64,000 nt of DNA from Lujinxingia vulgaris (GCF_007997005.1 NZ_VOSL01000044.1:1-64000), one strand, 5' to 3'; shown: positions 1-12,121, counted from the first letter of the stretch. The notes: generated by a model from the sequence alone, not told the origin. A program made the numbers and translations.

Positions 1-5
1 CGGCG

Positions 6-812
6 ATGGTCGCGGTGTGTCTTGCGCTGTTGTGGGTCGGGCGTGGCGTGGCGCGGCGGGCTGGCGTGGTGGTGCGGGCGTGGTGGGAGCGTGTGCGCGC
101 CAGGCGCGCCCGGGCGCGCGCTGTAGACGACGAGATGGCCCGAGATGTGGCGCGCGGACTCGAGGAGATCGAGCTCGAGGTTCGCAGCGAGGACAACGGC
201 GAGGGCGAAGCGGGCTCGTCCACCCTGGTGGTCGAGGTCTGGGATCGCTGGCGCGACCGCGGCATCGAAGGGGCGACGCTCATCCTGACGGACACCGACG
301 GGACCACCACGCCCGCCCGTGAGTTGGGAGGCGGCGCCTACGCGCTCGCCCTGACTCGCAACACGCCCGCCACGCTGAGCGCCACCGCTGCAGGCTTTGT
401 CGAGGCACGCGCCACTCTGGAGCGCGGTCGGGCAGGGCGCCTGCGCCTGAAGATGAGCCCCGTCCCGCTGAAGATCCGCGAGCTCTACCGCTGGCTTGTT
501 CAGCGCGCGCATGGCGAAGACCTCTGGGGAAGCCTCACACCGGCGCAGATCGCCAACGCGCTCTCCCGCCACGAGGCATCGCCGGCCGACCACGTCCTCG
601 ACTGGCACGATGCGCTGGAGCGGTGGACGCAGCTTCGTGCCGAAGATCGCCCCGCGGAGCTTTTGAAGCTTCTTACCGCCGCGGTGGAGGAGACCAACTT
701 CAGCGGGCATGACTACGATGTGGCGATCTGGCATCGCGTGCGCGAGATCGTCCTGGAGCTCGACCGGCTCGTGGCCTCGGAGCGCGGCGCGTTGCATCAG
801 GGGGACTCATGA
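6..812 (+). CDS. DUF4129-like C-terminal protein, probably 5' partial
   Basis: The reading frame is open from the window edge, so the ATG at 6 may be an internal Met and the gene may begin upstream. The visible 268 residues hold a hydrophobic stretch (about 1-19), a highly basic Arg-rich segment, a beta-rich domain (about 72-150) resembling carboxypeptidase-regulatory or Ig-like folds, and a helical C-terminus (about 155-262) with a 'GSLTPAQIANAL' motif. DUF4129 domains often carry a similar 'TP.El' motif. It overlaps the next gene by ATGA and heads a DUF4350-MoxR-DUF58 operon, a setting where DUF4129/transglutaminase-type proteins are usual. Inferred: membrane partner of the MoxR system. The DUF4129 assignment is by eye and weak. 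Confidence 0.55.
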   Translation: MVAVCLALLWVGRGVARRAGVVVRAWWERVRARRARARAVDDEMARDVARGLEEIELEVRSEDNGEGEAGSSTLVVEVWDRWRDRGIEGATLILTDTDGTTTPARELGGGAYALALTRNTPATLSATAAGFVEARATLERGRAGRLRLKMSPVPLKIRELYRWLVQRAHGEDLWGSLTPAQIANALSRHEASPADHVLDWHDALERWTQLRAEDRPAELLKLLTAAVEETNFSGHDYDVAIWHRVREIVLELDRLVASERGALHQGDS

Positions 813-2221
813 GCCTCGCTACGAGACATCGTCGCGCGGCAGGGCTCGCAGTGCTGCTACTGGCTCTGTGCGCGTTCGACGCGACCGCTGCGGCTCAGGA
901 CTATGAACCCGGCTCGACCGACTGGCAGGGCCTCTCGCGTTTCGTGGCGCTGACCCAGGCGCAGGGGGCAGACCTGCGCATCACCGATACGCTGGCCTGG
1001 GACGAGGTTGAGGCCGACGACGTCATCGTTGTGGTCTACCCCGAGGAGACGCTCAGCCCGGAGTCTTTCGCCTCCTTTGTCATCGATGGCGGGCGACTCT
1101 TGCTCGCCGACGACTTTGGAGGGGGGGCCGCGCTGATGGAGCGGCTCTCGTTGAGGCGCATCGCGCCAGGGGTGGGGGCGCTTCCCCATCAACGCTTCGT
1201 GGATGGTCAGGCCGACTGGCCGCGCCACAGCGCGCGTGGTCGACATCCGCTGCTCGAAGGCGTCAATGAGGTGGTCTCAAACGTACCGGCGGTCCTGCTC
1301 AACGAGGGCGGCCCGGTCCTGAGCTTTGATGAGGGCGGGGGGCTGGTCTACGATATGACGCTTGGCGAGGGCAGGGCAATCGTCCTCTCGGACCCCAGCG
1401 TGATGATCAACGGCATGGTGCCCATCGCCGACAACGAGCGTCTGCTCGCCAACACCATCGAGTACCTGTGCGAGCCCGCCGACGATGGATGCCGGGTCTG
1501 GCTGGTTCACGGCGCATTTACCCAGATCGGTCGCTACGACGCGCCGTCTTCGCAGGGGCTCACCGGCGACGATCTGGTCTCTCGGGTCGATGCGTTTAAC
1601 GAACGGGTGCGGGAGGTCCTCGATGAGCTTGCGAAGACGGAGCTTCTCTATTTTCTGGGGCTCTTGCTGGCTCTGGGGAGCGCGGCCTACCTGGCGACGG
1701 TGCTTCCCTGGCAGCGCTCGCGCCGGCTCAGTGAGTTTGTGCAGCGCGAGCGCAGTGAGCTCGCGCCGCCGCAGACTGAATTTGACTGGAACCTCGCGCG
1801 TTTCTCCCGCGGCACGCGCGGCGTCAATTACGCCCTGCCGGTCGCGATCCTTAAAGAGGTCTTTGAAGAGATCTTTCTGGATGCCCTGGGGCTGTGGCCC
1901 TCGACCAGCAAGCACCGACCGCCGATCGACGAGCTGGCGCGACGGTTTGAGCAACAATTCTGCGCGCGGCAGGCCCCGGCCGAACGCGATCGGCGCCGGC
2001 AGGCTGTTCAGGATCTCTTGAGTCATCTGGCCACCGCGCCGACCCGCCACCGTGTTTTTTTAGAGAATGACGCCAACTACAGCGCCCGCGATCTGGCGCG
2101 ACTTCATCGACATGCCCATGAGATCTTAGGTTGGATGGGCAAAGAGGCCGACTATGAGCGACGCACCCGCCAACACCGCCGCCCCCGCTTCGAGCGCCCC
2201 GCAGGCGACGTCTCCCGCTGA
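809..2221 (+). CDS. DUF4350 domain exported/membrane protein
   Basis: 470 residues. An N-terminal signal sequence (about 1-30, ending in an Ala-rich 'TAAAQ') precedes a Rossmann-like domain with 'DDVIVVVYPEETLS' and 'GGRLLLADDFGGG', the pattern of DUF4350, a GATase-like domain found beside MoxR genes. A second membrane segment lies near residues 277-298 ('LLYFLGLLLALGSAAYLATV'). It is followed by a basic helical cytoplasmic tail. The start overlaps the upstream stop (ATGA), showing translational coupling. The 3' end overlaps the MoxR gene by 68 nt. The domain faces the periplasm if the signal is uncleaved. The role is unknown; context suggests it is a client or sensor for the MoxR/DUF58 pair. 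Confidence 0.75.
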   Translation: MSLATRHRRAAGLAVLLLALCAFDATAAAQDYEPGSTDWQGLSRFVALTQAQGADLRITDTLAWDEVEADDVIVVVYPEETLSPESFASFVIDGGRLLLADDFGGGAALMERLSLRRIAPGVGALPHQRFVDGQADWPRHSARGRHPLLEGVNEVVSNVPAVLLNEGGPVLSFDEGGGLVYDMTLGEGRAIVLSDPSVMINGMVPIADNERLLANTIEYLCEPADDGCRVWLVHGAFTQIGRYDAPSSQGLTGDDLVSRVDAFNERVREVLDELAKTELLYFLGLLLALGSAAYLATVLPWQRSRRLSEFVQRERSELAPPQTEFDWNLARFSRGTRGVNYALPVAILKEVFEEIFLDALGLWPSTSKHRPPIDELARRFEQQFCARQAPAERDRRRQAVQDLLSHLATAPTRHRVFLENDANYSARDLARLHRHAHEILGWMGKEADYERRTRQHRRPRFERPAGDVSR

Positions 2222-3212
2222 GGGGGCCACCCTTCCGCAGGTTCAGACCCCGGATGGGGCCGCGGCCTCGATCGCGGAGGAGCGGCTCAAAGAGGTTCGG
2301 GCGATCTGCGATGCGATGCGAGCGCAGGTAAGCGCCACCTTCATCGGTCCGCCCGAGGTGGTCGACGCGCTTCTCGTGGCGCTCTTTGCCCGCGGCCACA
2401 TCCTGCTTGAAGGGGTGCCCGGGGTGGCCAAGACGACGTTGTGCCGGGCCTTCGCGCGCACCATCGACGCGACCTTCCGGCGCGTGCAGTTTACGCCGGA
2501 CCTGCTCCCCTCCGACATCACCGGCACCTACGTGCCCAACCTGAGCACCAACGCCTTTGAGCTGCGCCGTGGGCCGGTCTTTACCAACGTGCTCCTGGGC
2601 GATGAGATCAACCGCGCGCCTGCAAAGACCCAGTCAGCGATGCTTGAGGCGATGCAGGAGCGCCAGGTTACCATCGAGGGCGTCACCCACACGCTGCCCT
2701 CGCCCTTTGTGGTGCTGGCCACCCAGAACCCCATTGAGCAGGAGGGGGTCTACATGTTGCCGGAGGCGCAGCTGGACCGCTTTCTGCTGAAGTTGACCAT
2801 TGGCTACCCCACACCCGATCAGGAGCTTGAGGTACTCAAGACGCACCGGCAGAGCAGGGCGCCGGTAGAAGCCGTCATCAGCGCCGAGCAGGCCGAGGCG
2901 ATCATCGGGTTGGTCGAGCAGGTCCATATCAGCCATGAGCTGATGCGCTACATTCTGGGCATCGTGCGGCAGACGCGCACCGACACGCGCGCGCTCCTGG
3001 GGGCCTCACCGCGCGCCTCCCTGGCGCTGCTCAAAGCCGCGCAGGCACGCGCGTTGATCCGGGGGCGAGGCTACGTGCTGCCGGACGACATCCAGGCCAT
3101 GGCGGTCGCCGTGCTGGCTCACCGTATTGTGCTTCATCCCGACGCCGAGCTCGATGGAACCCGCGGGCAGGACCTGGTGGAGAGCGCCCTGAAAGCCGTG
3201 CGATACGGATAA
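2154..3212 (+). CDS. MoxR family AAA+ ATPase
   Basis: 352 residues with a full MoxR AAA+ core: Walker A GVPGVAKTT (about 87-95), Walker B ending in D150-E151 ('LLGDEINRAP'), sensor 1 Asn in 'ATQNPIEQEG' (about 192), an Arg finger in 'LDRF' (about 209) and a sensor 2 'ASPRAS' near 285. The first 40 residues are a Pro/Ala-rich disordered tail. The ATG at 2154 has a good ribosome site (GAGG, 6 nt upstream), which supports a start 68 nt inside the preceding gene. MoxR ATPases act as chaperones that load metals or assemble complexes with vWA partners; the DUF58/vWA gene follows by 4 nt. The specific client is not visible here. Confidence 0.93.
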   Translation: MSDAPANTAAPASSAPQATSPAEGATLPQVQTPDGAAASIAEERLKEVRAICDAMRAQVSATFIGPPEVVDALLVALFARGHILLEGVPGVAKTTLCRAFARTIDATFRRVQFTPDLLPSDITGTYVPNLSTNAFELRRGPVFTNVLLGDEINRAPAKTQSAMLEAMQERQVTIEGVTHTLPSPFVVLATQNPIEQEGVYMLPEAQLDRFLLKLTIGYPTPDQELEVLKTHRQSRAPVEAVISAEQAEAIIGLVEQVHISHELMRYILGIVRQTRTDTRALLGASPRASLALLKAAQARALIRGRGYVLPDDIQAMAVAVLAHRIVLHPDAELDGTRGQDLVESALKAVRYG

Positions 3213-3216
3213 GCCG

Positions 3217-4812
3217 ATGAGCCCCTATCTGACACCTTCGGGGAAGTGGCTTTTTGCCAGCGGCGCGCTCTTTACGATCTTCGGCGCGCTGGCGCGCGAG
3301 CCGGTGCTCGTGCTGCTGGGGCAGGTGCCCTGGTGGGTGTTGCTCGGGGCGATGATGCTGATCCTGACACAATCGAGAGCGCTGCAGCGCCGCCAGGTGG
3401 TGCTCGGCGTCGACGGGGCGCCGGGGCCGCTGCGCATCCGCTACGGTCAGCGGCACACGCTCCCTATCAGCGTCTCCAACGCCTCCGGCGATCGGCTGGG
3501 GGCGTTGGCCCTGGAGCCGGTCACCAGCGGCGGCATCCTGGTTCAGCGCGGTCCGACGCTCGGTGGGCTGGCACCCGGGCATAAGGTCAGCGTGCCGGTG
3601 GTGCTCACCACGCAACATGTCGGACGCGCCAGCCTCCAGGGCTTTGAGGTGGTGCTCCGGGGGCGGCTGGGGCTTGTGGAGACGCGCGACTATCTGCCCT
3701 GTGTTCAGGTTTTGGAGGTCTTTCCGAAGTTGATGCGCGGCGCGCAGCGCCGCGCGCGGGCGCGCCTCGCCAGCGCGGCCCGGCCCCGGCGCGCGGTGGC
3801 TTTATCGGCGGCCTCGGGCACCGATCTGCGCGAGCTTCGCGACTACCAGCCGGGCGACCCGCTGCGCACCGTCGCCTGGAAAGCGACGGTGCGCCAGCGA
3901 CGGTTGATCTCCAGGGAGTTCGACGACGAGCGCACCCACCGGCGTCTCTTCGCCCTCGACATCTCCACGTCGATGCGCTCGGGCACGCCTCCGGGACGCA
4001 AATTTGATGAGGTGATTCACCACGTGGTCGAGCAGGCGCGCGATGCGCTTGAGCGCGGCGATGAGGTGGCGCTGTTGACCTTCGATCACGCCATCTTCGG
4101 TCGCGTTGACGCCGGCTCGGGCGCGCCTCACCTGCAGCGCATGCTGCGCCATCTCGTGGGCCTGCGCTCCATCGTTGATGCCGGGCGCACCGCCTGGGAC
4201 GAGGCCGCCGTGGAGCGTTTCATCGCCGACTATCTGCTGATTCAGGAGCGCCTGGATTTTCGGCGCCAGCAGGGGCTGGAGGCCGCGGTCGATACGCGCC
4301 TTCTAAGGCGCTGGCTCCGCGCCCAGCTGCCCTGGGAGTTGGCCCGCTGGGCCAGTGATGCGGAGTCTCACGGCGTGATCGCCTCCCAGGTCAGTGACGC
4401 GCGCCGTTTCGCCCGCTTGCGTGGCCTGGAGCTGCCACCGCCCTCGGAGATGCGCGCCGGCACCAAAGTCTCCGGCCTTCAGGCCGTCTTCGAAGAGGCG
4501 CTCAAGATGGGGCGCGGCCCGCTCCAGCTGGTGATTTACAGCGATCTGTGCGGCCTCAATGAGGTCGACGCCCTGGAGCGCTACGTGCGTCTGGCGCGGC
4601 GCCGAGGCGTGGACGCACGCGTGGTCGCGCCCTTCACACCGGCCTTTGGCGTCGAAGACATCCCCTTTGAGGCGCATTACGAGCGTGTCCGCGAGATCTT
4701 CTCGATCGCCGAGGCCGACGACCGCGCCCTCATCGCGTCGAGGGTCGAGGCGCTCGGCGTGCCGGTCGCCCTGGTCGGGCCCGACGCGCTGCGCGGAGAA
4801 GGTGTGTTGTGA
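3217..4812 (+). CDS. DUF58 protein with vWA domain, membrane anchored
   Basis: 531 residues. Two N-terminal membrane helices (about 11-27 and 33-51) precede a beta-rich region and the DUF58 signature at about 201-238 ('LRDYQPGDPLRTVAWKAT'). The signature runs into a vWA-like domain with a MIDAS-type 'DISTS' (D248, S250, S252). A helical insertion (about 330-420) is longer than in simple DUF58 proteins. It starts 4 nt after the MoxR stop, so the two are surely co-transcribed; such pairs form MoxR-vWA chaperone modules. It converges on pgsA with only 28 nt between the two stops. Confidence 0.9.
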   Translation: MSPYLTPSGKWLFASGALFTIFGALAREPVLVLLGQVPWWVLLGAMMLILTQSRALQRRQVVLGVDGAPGPLRIRYGQRHTLPISVSNASGDRLGALALEPVTSGGILVQRGPTLGGLAPGHKVSVPVVLTTQHVGRASLQGFEVVLRGRLGLVETRDYLPCVQVLEVFPKLMRGAQRRARARLASAARPRRAVALSAASGTDLRELRDYQPGDPLRTVAWKATVRQRRLISREFDDERTHRRLFALDISTSMRSGTPPGRKFDEVIHHVVEQARDALERGDEVALLTFDHAIFGRVDAGSGAPHLQRMLRHLVGLRSIVDAGRTAWDEAAVERFIADYLLIQERLDFRRQQGLEAAVDTRLLRRWLRAQLPWELARWASDAESHGVIASQVSDARRFARLRGLELPPPSEMRAGTKVSGLQAVFEEALKMGRGPLQLVIYSDLCGLNEVDALERYVRLARRRGVDARVVAPFTPAFGVEDIPFEAHYERVREIFSIAEADDRALIASRVEALGVPVALVGPDALRGEGVL

Positions 4813-4840
4813 GTGGAGGCGCCGGGCCTGTCCGGTGCGC

Positions 4841-5476
4841 TTAAAGCGCGAGTTCCCGGGAGTCGGCCGGGGCGGCGTCGTCGGCGCGGGCGCCAATCGC
4901 CTTCAAAAAGCCCCAGAAGTACTCCCAGGCGCTCCAGAGGCTGAAGAAGACCGAGATGGCCAGAAGCCAGAAGCCGATGGCGTGGAAGTTCAACATCACC
5001 GGGCCCATCCCGTAGTTCACCTCGTAGGTGAAGTGCAGGATCAAAAACACAAGCCCCAGCATCTGGAACGCCGTCTTGAACTTTCCGCCTTCGCCCGCCG
5101 CAATAATCAAGCCCTCGCCGGCGGCCAGGCTACGCAGAGACGAGATGGAAATCTCGCGCGCCACGATCACGATCACAATCCAGGCCGGGAGCCTCCCCAG
5201 CGGGATCAGCATCACCAGCGCGGTCATCACCAGGAGCTTGTCGGCGAGCGGGTCGAGAAACTTCCCGGTCATGCTCACCAGGTTGAGTTTGCGCGCCAGG
5301 TAGCCATCCACCCAGTCGGTAAAGGAGGCGACCCCGAAGAGCACCACCGCGATCACGCAGCTGAGCGGGTCGCCGTAATAGATGAACATCGCCACGATTG
5401 GAATCAGCGCGATGCGCATCAACGTCAACACGTTGGGGATGTTGACGATGTCTTGACGAATGGTTGAGGCGCTCAC
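4841..5476 (-). CDS. pgsA: CDP-diacylglycerol--glycerol-3-phosphate 3-phosphatidyltransferase
   Basis: 211 residues, GTG start. It makes phosphatidylglycerolphosphate from CDP-diacylglycerol and glycerol-3-phosphate, the committed step to phosphatidylglycerol, at the inner membrane. The complete CDP-alcohol phosphotransferase motif D(x2)DG(x2)AR(x8)G(x3)D(x3)D is present: D54, D57-G58, A61-R62, G71, D75, D79. About six hydrophobic segments surround it. The start codon overlaps the stop of the upstream lytic transglycosylase (GTGA), so they are coupled. The C-terminal tail after the last helix is short and polar. Other CDP-alcohol transferases share the motif, but length and the N-terminal 'NIPNVLTLMRI' fit PgsA best. 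Confidence 0.92.
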   Translation of the reverse strand: MSASTIRQDIVNIPNVLTLMRIALIPIVAMFIYYGDPLSCVIAVVLFGVASFTDWVDGYLARKLNLVSMTGKFLDPLADKLLVMTALVMLIPLGRLPAWIVIVIVAREISISSLRSLAAGEGLIIAAGEGGKFKTAFQMLGLVFLILHFTYEVNYGMGPVMLNFHAIGFWLLAISVFFSLWSAWEYFWGFLKAIGARADDAAPADSRELAL

Positions 5477-6180
5477 GGCGTCTCCGCTTGGGCTGAGTAA
5501 ATCTGATACCAGTAATAGACCGACGCGACGTACTCGCGGGTCTGCGGGTAGGGGATGCCGTCATAGCGACGCACGGCCACATCGCCCGCGTTATAGGCGG
5601 CGAGAATGAGGTTGATATCCCCATCGTAGCGCTCGATCAAGATGCGCAGGAACTTTGCGCCCCCGAAGACGTTCTGTCGAGCGTCAAAGGCGTTGGTCAC
5701 ACCGAGCGACTCGGCGGTGCGCGGCATCAGCTGCATCAGGCCCATCGCCCCGGCGTGGCTGACCACGTGGGGCTGGAACGCGCTCTCCACCCGGATGACA
5801 GCCTTGATAAATCCAAAAGGCAAGTCATAGGCGAGCGCGGCCTCCTCGATGAGGTCGTCGAAATAGGCCTCGCGTTCCGAGAACGATCCGGGAAGTCCGC
5901 GTCGGGCCTGCTCCCGGGCGCGGGAGACCTCCGGCGCATCCTCCTCGCTGGCCTGCGTCGAGCTGCTCGACGCGCTGGTGCCCGATGACGCGCGGGCCTG
6001 GCGACGCGATGAGGGCCCCTCACTGAGAACCTCCAGAAGTTTGTACTCCGGGTGACGCTCGCTGGTGATGAGCACCTCCCCGCTGGGCGTCTCGTAGGAG
6101 TAGAGCTGCGCGGCGGCCGGCGAGGCACTCAACGCCACCATCGCTATGGCGCTCATCGCTGTGAAGATTCGTCCGACCAT
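5473..6180 (-). CDS. lytic transglycosylase, SLT domain, secreted
   Basis: 235 residues from the ATG at 6180, chosen over the one at 6204 because GGGAG lies about 8 nt upstream. It has a signal peptide (about 1-24, '...ASPAAAQ'), a short N-terminal beta segment resembling DUF4124, a Ser/Ala-rich linker (about 55-95) and a C-terminal SLT domain. In the SLT domain the catalytic Glu sits in 'VIRVESAFQP' (E132), followed by 'GLMQLMP' (147-153) and 'AAYNAG' (about 194-199), the classical family 1 lytic transglycosylase motifs. It cleaves the MurNAc-GlcNAc bond of peptidoglycan in the periplasm. It forms an operon with pgsA and is divergent from the GT39 gene. Confidence 0.9.
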   Translation of the reverse strand: MVGRIFTAMSAIAMVALSASPAAAQLYSYETPSGEVLITSERHPEYKLLEVLSEGPSSRRQARASSGTSASSSSTQASEEDAPEVSRAREQARRGLPGSFSEREAYFDDLIEEAALAYDLPFGFIKAVIRVESAFQPHVVSHAGAMGLMQLMPRTAESLGVTNAFDARQNVFGGAKFLRILIERYDGDINLILAAYNAGDVAVRRYDGIPYPQTREYVASVYYWYQIYSAQAETP

Positions 6181-6358
6181 CGTGTTGCTCCCTGACGTAG
6201 ACATCTGGCGTAAACCTGCGGGGACACCGCATCCGGGCGGCCCACGCAGAATGCATTAGAGGCCAGCTTCTCTTCCCGGGCAAGAAAAGGCAGCGGCGCG
6301 GTGGTATGGCAAGCGAATCGGCGAATCTTCACGACCCGTGGCCGGCAGGCGGGCGTGA

Positions 6359-6388
6359 TTGACACCGCCTCGACCGCTTCCCTACACT
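6359..6388 (+). promoter_or_regulatory. candidate sigma-70 promoter of the GT39 gene
   Basis: TTGACA at 6359-6364, an 18-nt spacer and TACACT at 6383-6388. The predicted transcript would start near 6395, ahead of the ATG at 6456. No similar pair was noticed for the divergent gene. Confidence 0.5.
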
Positions 6389-6455
6389 CCGCAGGCTTCG
6401 CGCCCGGCGAAAATTGGGGCGCTTCTTGCAACGCATATCAGCGACGGACACACCG

Positions 6456-8753
6456 ATGAGTGAGAGCGCCCCCGACGCCACCCCCGCCCGAACCTGGTGG
6501 CGAGAGCTCGATGGCTTCGTACAACGCCCGACCGACTTTCTCAAAACCCACGGCTGGGTCTTTCTGCTGGCCATCGCCGTGGTGCTGCCCTTTGTCGGCA
6601 GCTTCGGGCTCTGGGACCCCTGGGAGACCCACTACGGGGAGGTGGGCCGCCAGATCACCGAACGAAACGACTGGATCAGCACCTGGTGGGGAAGCCACTG
6701 GGTCGACTCCAAGGGCGGCACCGAGGGCTCGTACTTCTACTCCAAGCCCATCCTCCTGATGTGGATGATGGCCATCGGCATGGAGCTTTTCGGCGTAAAC
6801 GCCTTCGCCGTGCGCCTGGGCGTGGCGCTGATCGGCGCGCTGGGCATCATCTCGGTCTACGCGTTTGGCGCCACGGTCTTTAAGCGCCGTGTCGGCGCGT
6901 TGATGGCGCTGGTGCTCGCGAGCTCCCCCTTCTGGTTCATGCTCGGGCGGCAGGCCCAGACCGATATGCCTTTTGTGGGCATGATGACCGTGGGCATGTG
7001 CTTCTTCATGATGGGGGCCTTTGGCAAAGATCGCGACCTGCCGGCCAGCAAGTTCAGCTATGCGCTGGGGCTGGGCTGGATCGGCGCGCTGACCATCCCG
7101 CAGATCTCGCTCGTGCTCATCGGCCTCTCGCGCTGGCGAGGCCCGCAGAACGCGTTGATGGACGCGCTCGGCGACTCGGTCAACCTGGTGGTGATCGTCT
7201 TCGGCGTGATCTTCATCCTCAGCGCCCTCCTCATCGTCGCCGGGCTCGTCTGGAACCACACTCGCCGAAAGAAGATCGCGCTGGTCGGGGTGCTGCTGAC
7301 CTGGGCGCCGCTCTTTGCGACCTTGCTCGGCGTGCTGATCACCTCCGAAGATCGCCCCCGCGCGCTTCTTGGCTGGTTTGTATGGGGGCCAACTCAGGCT
7401 GCGCTCTACGCCTCGTGTGTGCTCGGCGTGCTCTACCTGACGCTGGAGCGTCCCACGGTGCGCCGCGGCCGCATCTACATGCTCACCTTTTATGCCTTCA
7501 TCGGGCTTGCGACTCTGGCCAAGGGCCTGCTGGGCTTCATGCTGCCGGGCGCGGTGCTCTTCCTCTACATTCTGACCACCCGGGAGTGGTCGCTGATGAA
7601 GCGGGTGGAGTTCTGGCGCGGCGTGCTGGTGTTTATCGCGGTGGCCTTCCCCTGGTACGCGGCGATGCTCATTCGTCACCACCCGGGCTTCTGGAACCGC
7701 TTCTTTGTTCACGACCACTTCAAGCGTCTCACAAGCGGCGTGCACCAGCTGACCACGGGATCTTTTGAGCACTTTTTGCGCTGGCTGGGCTACGGGCTCT
7801 TCCCCTGGGTGGGTTTTGTGCCGGCGGCCATCGCCCGCTTTTTTGGTGGCCATAAGGTGCGACTCAACAGCGATGAGGGCCGCGCCAGCCTGATGCTGCT
7901 GATGTGGGCGCTGGTGGCCTTTACGCTCTTTACGCTCTCGAGCACGAAGTTCCACCACTACATCTTCCCGGTGGTGCCGGCGCTGGCGATGCTCGTGGCG
8001 CTGGCCATCGATGATCTTCTCGACGGCGACCTTCCCCTGGGCGGCGCGCTCTTCGGAGTAGGCGCGGTGATCGCGGCGGTGATCGCGGTGGAGTTTGTGC
8101 TCGACCCCCAGCAGATCAAAAACCTCTTCTCGTACCGCTACGAGCGTGAGTGGAACCACGAGGAGTGGGACCCTTACTTCCAGACCTGGCTCAAGCCGAT
8201 TGTGACCCTCTGCGTGGTGGGCGCGCTGGGGATGGGGCTTGCCCGAACTGAACGCGTGCGCAAAGTCGCGCTGGGCATAACCGGTGTCGGCGCGCTGGCG
8301 ATGGCGTTCTTTTGCCTGAACATCTACATGCCGACCATCAGCTCGACGATGAGCCAGAAGCAGCTCTGGGACCGCTACTACGAGCTCTGCACCGAGGTGG
8401 AGCCGCCGCCCGGGGCCGATACCCGCAAGACCTACTGTGAGGAGCCGGTGATCGCCTACCGCCTCAACTGGCGTGGCGAGGTCTACCACACCCAGAACCT
8501 GGTCATCCCTATCCGCAGCGATGAAGACTGGGAGAAGTACAAGAAGGAGCAGACCGAAGGGCCGATCTACGCCATCATGCAGAACGTGCGCTACCGCGGG
8601 GAGTTTCAGCGTAAGCTGCCCGAACGCTGGAAGGGCAAGGCCTGTCTGGTGCACAACGAGAACCTGAAGTTTGTGCTGGCCAAGATCCCCTGCGCGCCCG
8701 ACGACCCGGCGCGCGTGGACGCCACCGAGAAGGAGAGTGACGCGGAGCGTTAA
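6456..8753 (+). CDS. GT39/ArnT-type polyprenyl-phosphate-sugar glycosyltransferase
   Basis: 765 residues from the ATG at 6456; an in-frame ATG at 6414 would add 14 residues with no membrane or domain content. About a dozen hydrophobic helices and the N-terminal periplasmic-loop motif 'LWDPWETHYGEVGR' are typical of the PMT/ArnT (GT39, GT-C fold) family, in which acidic residues of that loop coordinate metal or act as base. Such enzymes move a sugar from an undecaprenyl-phosphate carrier to lipid A or protein in the periplasm. The C-terminal ~150 residues form a soluble domain. The gene stands alone, with a candidate promoter upstream. The substrate cannot be read from sequence. Confidence 0.85.
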   Translation: MSESAPDATPARTWWRELDGFVQRPTDFLKTHGWVFLLAIAVVLPFVGSFGLWDPWETHYGEVGRQITERNDWISTWWGSHWVDSKGGTEGSYFYSKPILLMWMMAIGMELFGVNAFAVRLGVALIGALGIISVYAFGATVFKRRVGALMALVLASSPFWFMLGRQAQTDMPFVGMMTVGMCFFMMGAFGKDRDLPASKFSYALGLGWIGALTIPQISLVLIGLSRWRGPQNALMDALGDSVNLVVIVFGVIFILSALLIVAGLVWNHTRRKKIALVGVLLTWAPLFATLLGVLITSEDRPRALLGWFVWGPTQAALYASCVLGVLYLTLERPTVRRGRIYMLTFYAFIGLATLAKGLLGFMLPGAVLFLYILTTREWSLMKRVEFWRGVLVFIAVAFPWYAAMLIRHHPGFWNRFFVHDHFKRLTSGVHQLTTGSFEHFLRWLGYGLFPWVGFVPAAIARFFGGHKVRLNSDEGRASLMLLMWALVAFTLFTLSSTKFHHYIFPVVPALAMLVALAIDDLLDGDLPLGGALFGVGAVIAAVIAVEFVLDPQQIKNLFSYRYEREWNHEEWDPYFQTWLKPIVTLCVVGALGMGLARTERVRKVALGITGVGALAMAFFCLNIYMPTISSTMSQKQLWDRYYELCTEVEPPPGADTRKTYCEEPVIAYRLNWRGEVYHTQNLVIPIRSDEDWEKYKKEQTEGPIYAIMQNVRYRGEFQRKLPERWKGKACLVHNENLKFVLAKIPCAPDDPARVDATEKESDAER

Positions 8754-8778
8754 ATCGCTCGTGTTTTCAAAAATGACG

Positions 8779-8797
8779 CGCCGCGTTCAACGCGGCG
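8779..8797. other. short perfect hairpin after the GT39 gene
   Basis: A 9-bp perfect inverted repeat (CGCCGCGTT / AACGCGGCG) around one base lies 25 nt past the GT39 stop. There is no T-run, so intrinsic termination is doubtful. The rest of 8754-8957 shows no gene. Confidence 0.3.
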
Positions 8798-8957
8798 ATG
8801 TCAATGGTTTCAACAGCTTAGGGCGCCTTCCCAATCGGGGGCATTGCTGTTACGCTCTGCGCGCCCTGGCGCACCCAAAATTGGTCCCTATCCTTGGGCC
8901 CGCGCAAGCAAGCATAACTGTTGGTTTTAGTGACAAAGTCTTCGACGGAGATAGTCA

Positions 8958-10223
<1,266 letters not shown>

Positions 10224-10256
10224 GTCGCCGGTGATTCAGGTGTAGAAACACACGAA

Positions 10257-10287
10257 CGGGCCCCGAACCATCGGGGCCCGTTTTTTT
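10257..10287 (+). terminator. intrinsic terminator of gltA
   Basis: A 10-bp stem (CGGGCCCCGA / TCGGGGCCCG) with a 4-nt loop is followed by seven T residues. Confidence 0.93.
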
Positions 10288-10377
10288 GATCATGGGTTGG
10301 GTGTTGCGCTGCCGCCTGGGAGCATTGCCAGGGTGGGGAAGTAACGTAACGGTCGATGTTGATAGCGCCACAGAGCA

Positions 10378-10414
10378 ACAAAAAAGCCGCGAACCTTTGC
10401 AGGGTCGCGGCTTT
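10378..10414 (-). terminator. intrinsic terminator of the carboxylase gene
   Basis: On the minus strand, stem AAAGCCGCGA / TCGCGGCTTT (10383-10392 with 10405-10414) runs into a T-tract. It lies 21 nt after the carboxylase stop codon. The short span between this and the gltA terminator holds nothing else visible. Confidence 0.88.
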
Positions 10415-10435
10415 CGCTTTAGCGAAGTTGAAACC

Positions 10436-11986
<1,551 letters not shown>

Positions 11987-12121
11987 GGGCACAACCTCGG
12001 ATCAGAGAGACGTGGACAGATGCCGTGAGTTGATTCGATGGAGAGAGGGGAGCCCCGCTCGCGCTCAGCCCGTGAGGGGGCTGAGCCAGAAGCTGCTGGC
12101 GAGCGGAGCCTGGAGGTACGA

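Noticed and set aside
6-4812. MoxR-DUF58 operon considered as a phage-defence ternary system
   Set aside because: No nuclease, protease effector or mobile context is near; the layout is the common housekeeping MoxR-vWA type.
6438-8654. Long open frame on the minus strand (738 codons) under the GT39 gene
   Set aside because: Its translation is rich in His, Arg, Glu and Gln without domain structure, while the plus-strand frame has clear membrane helices and family motifs. It is a GC-rich antisense shadow.
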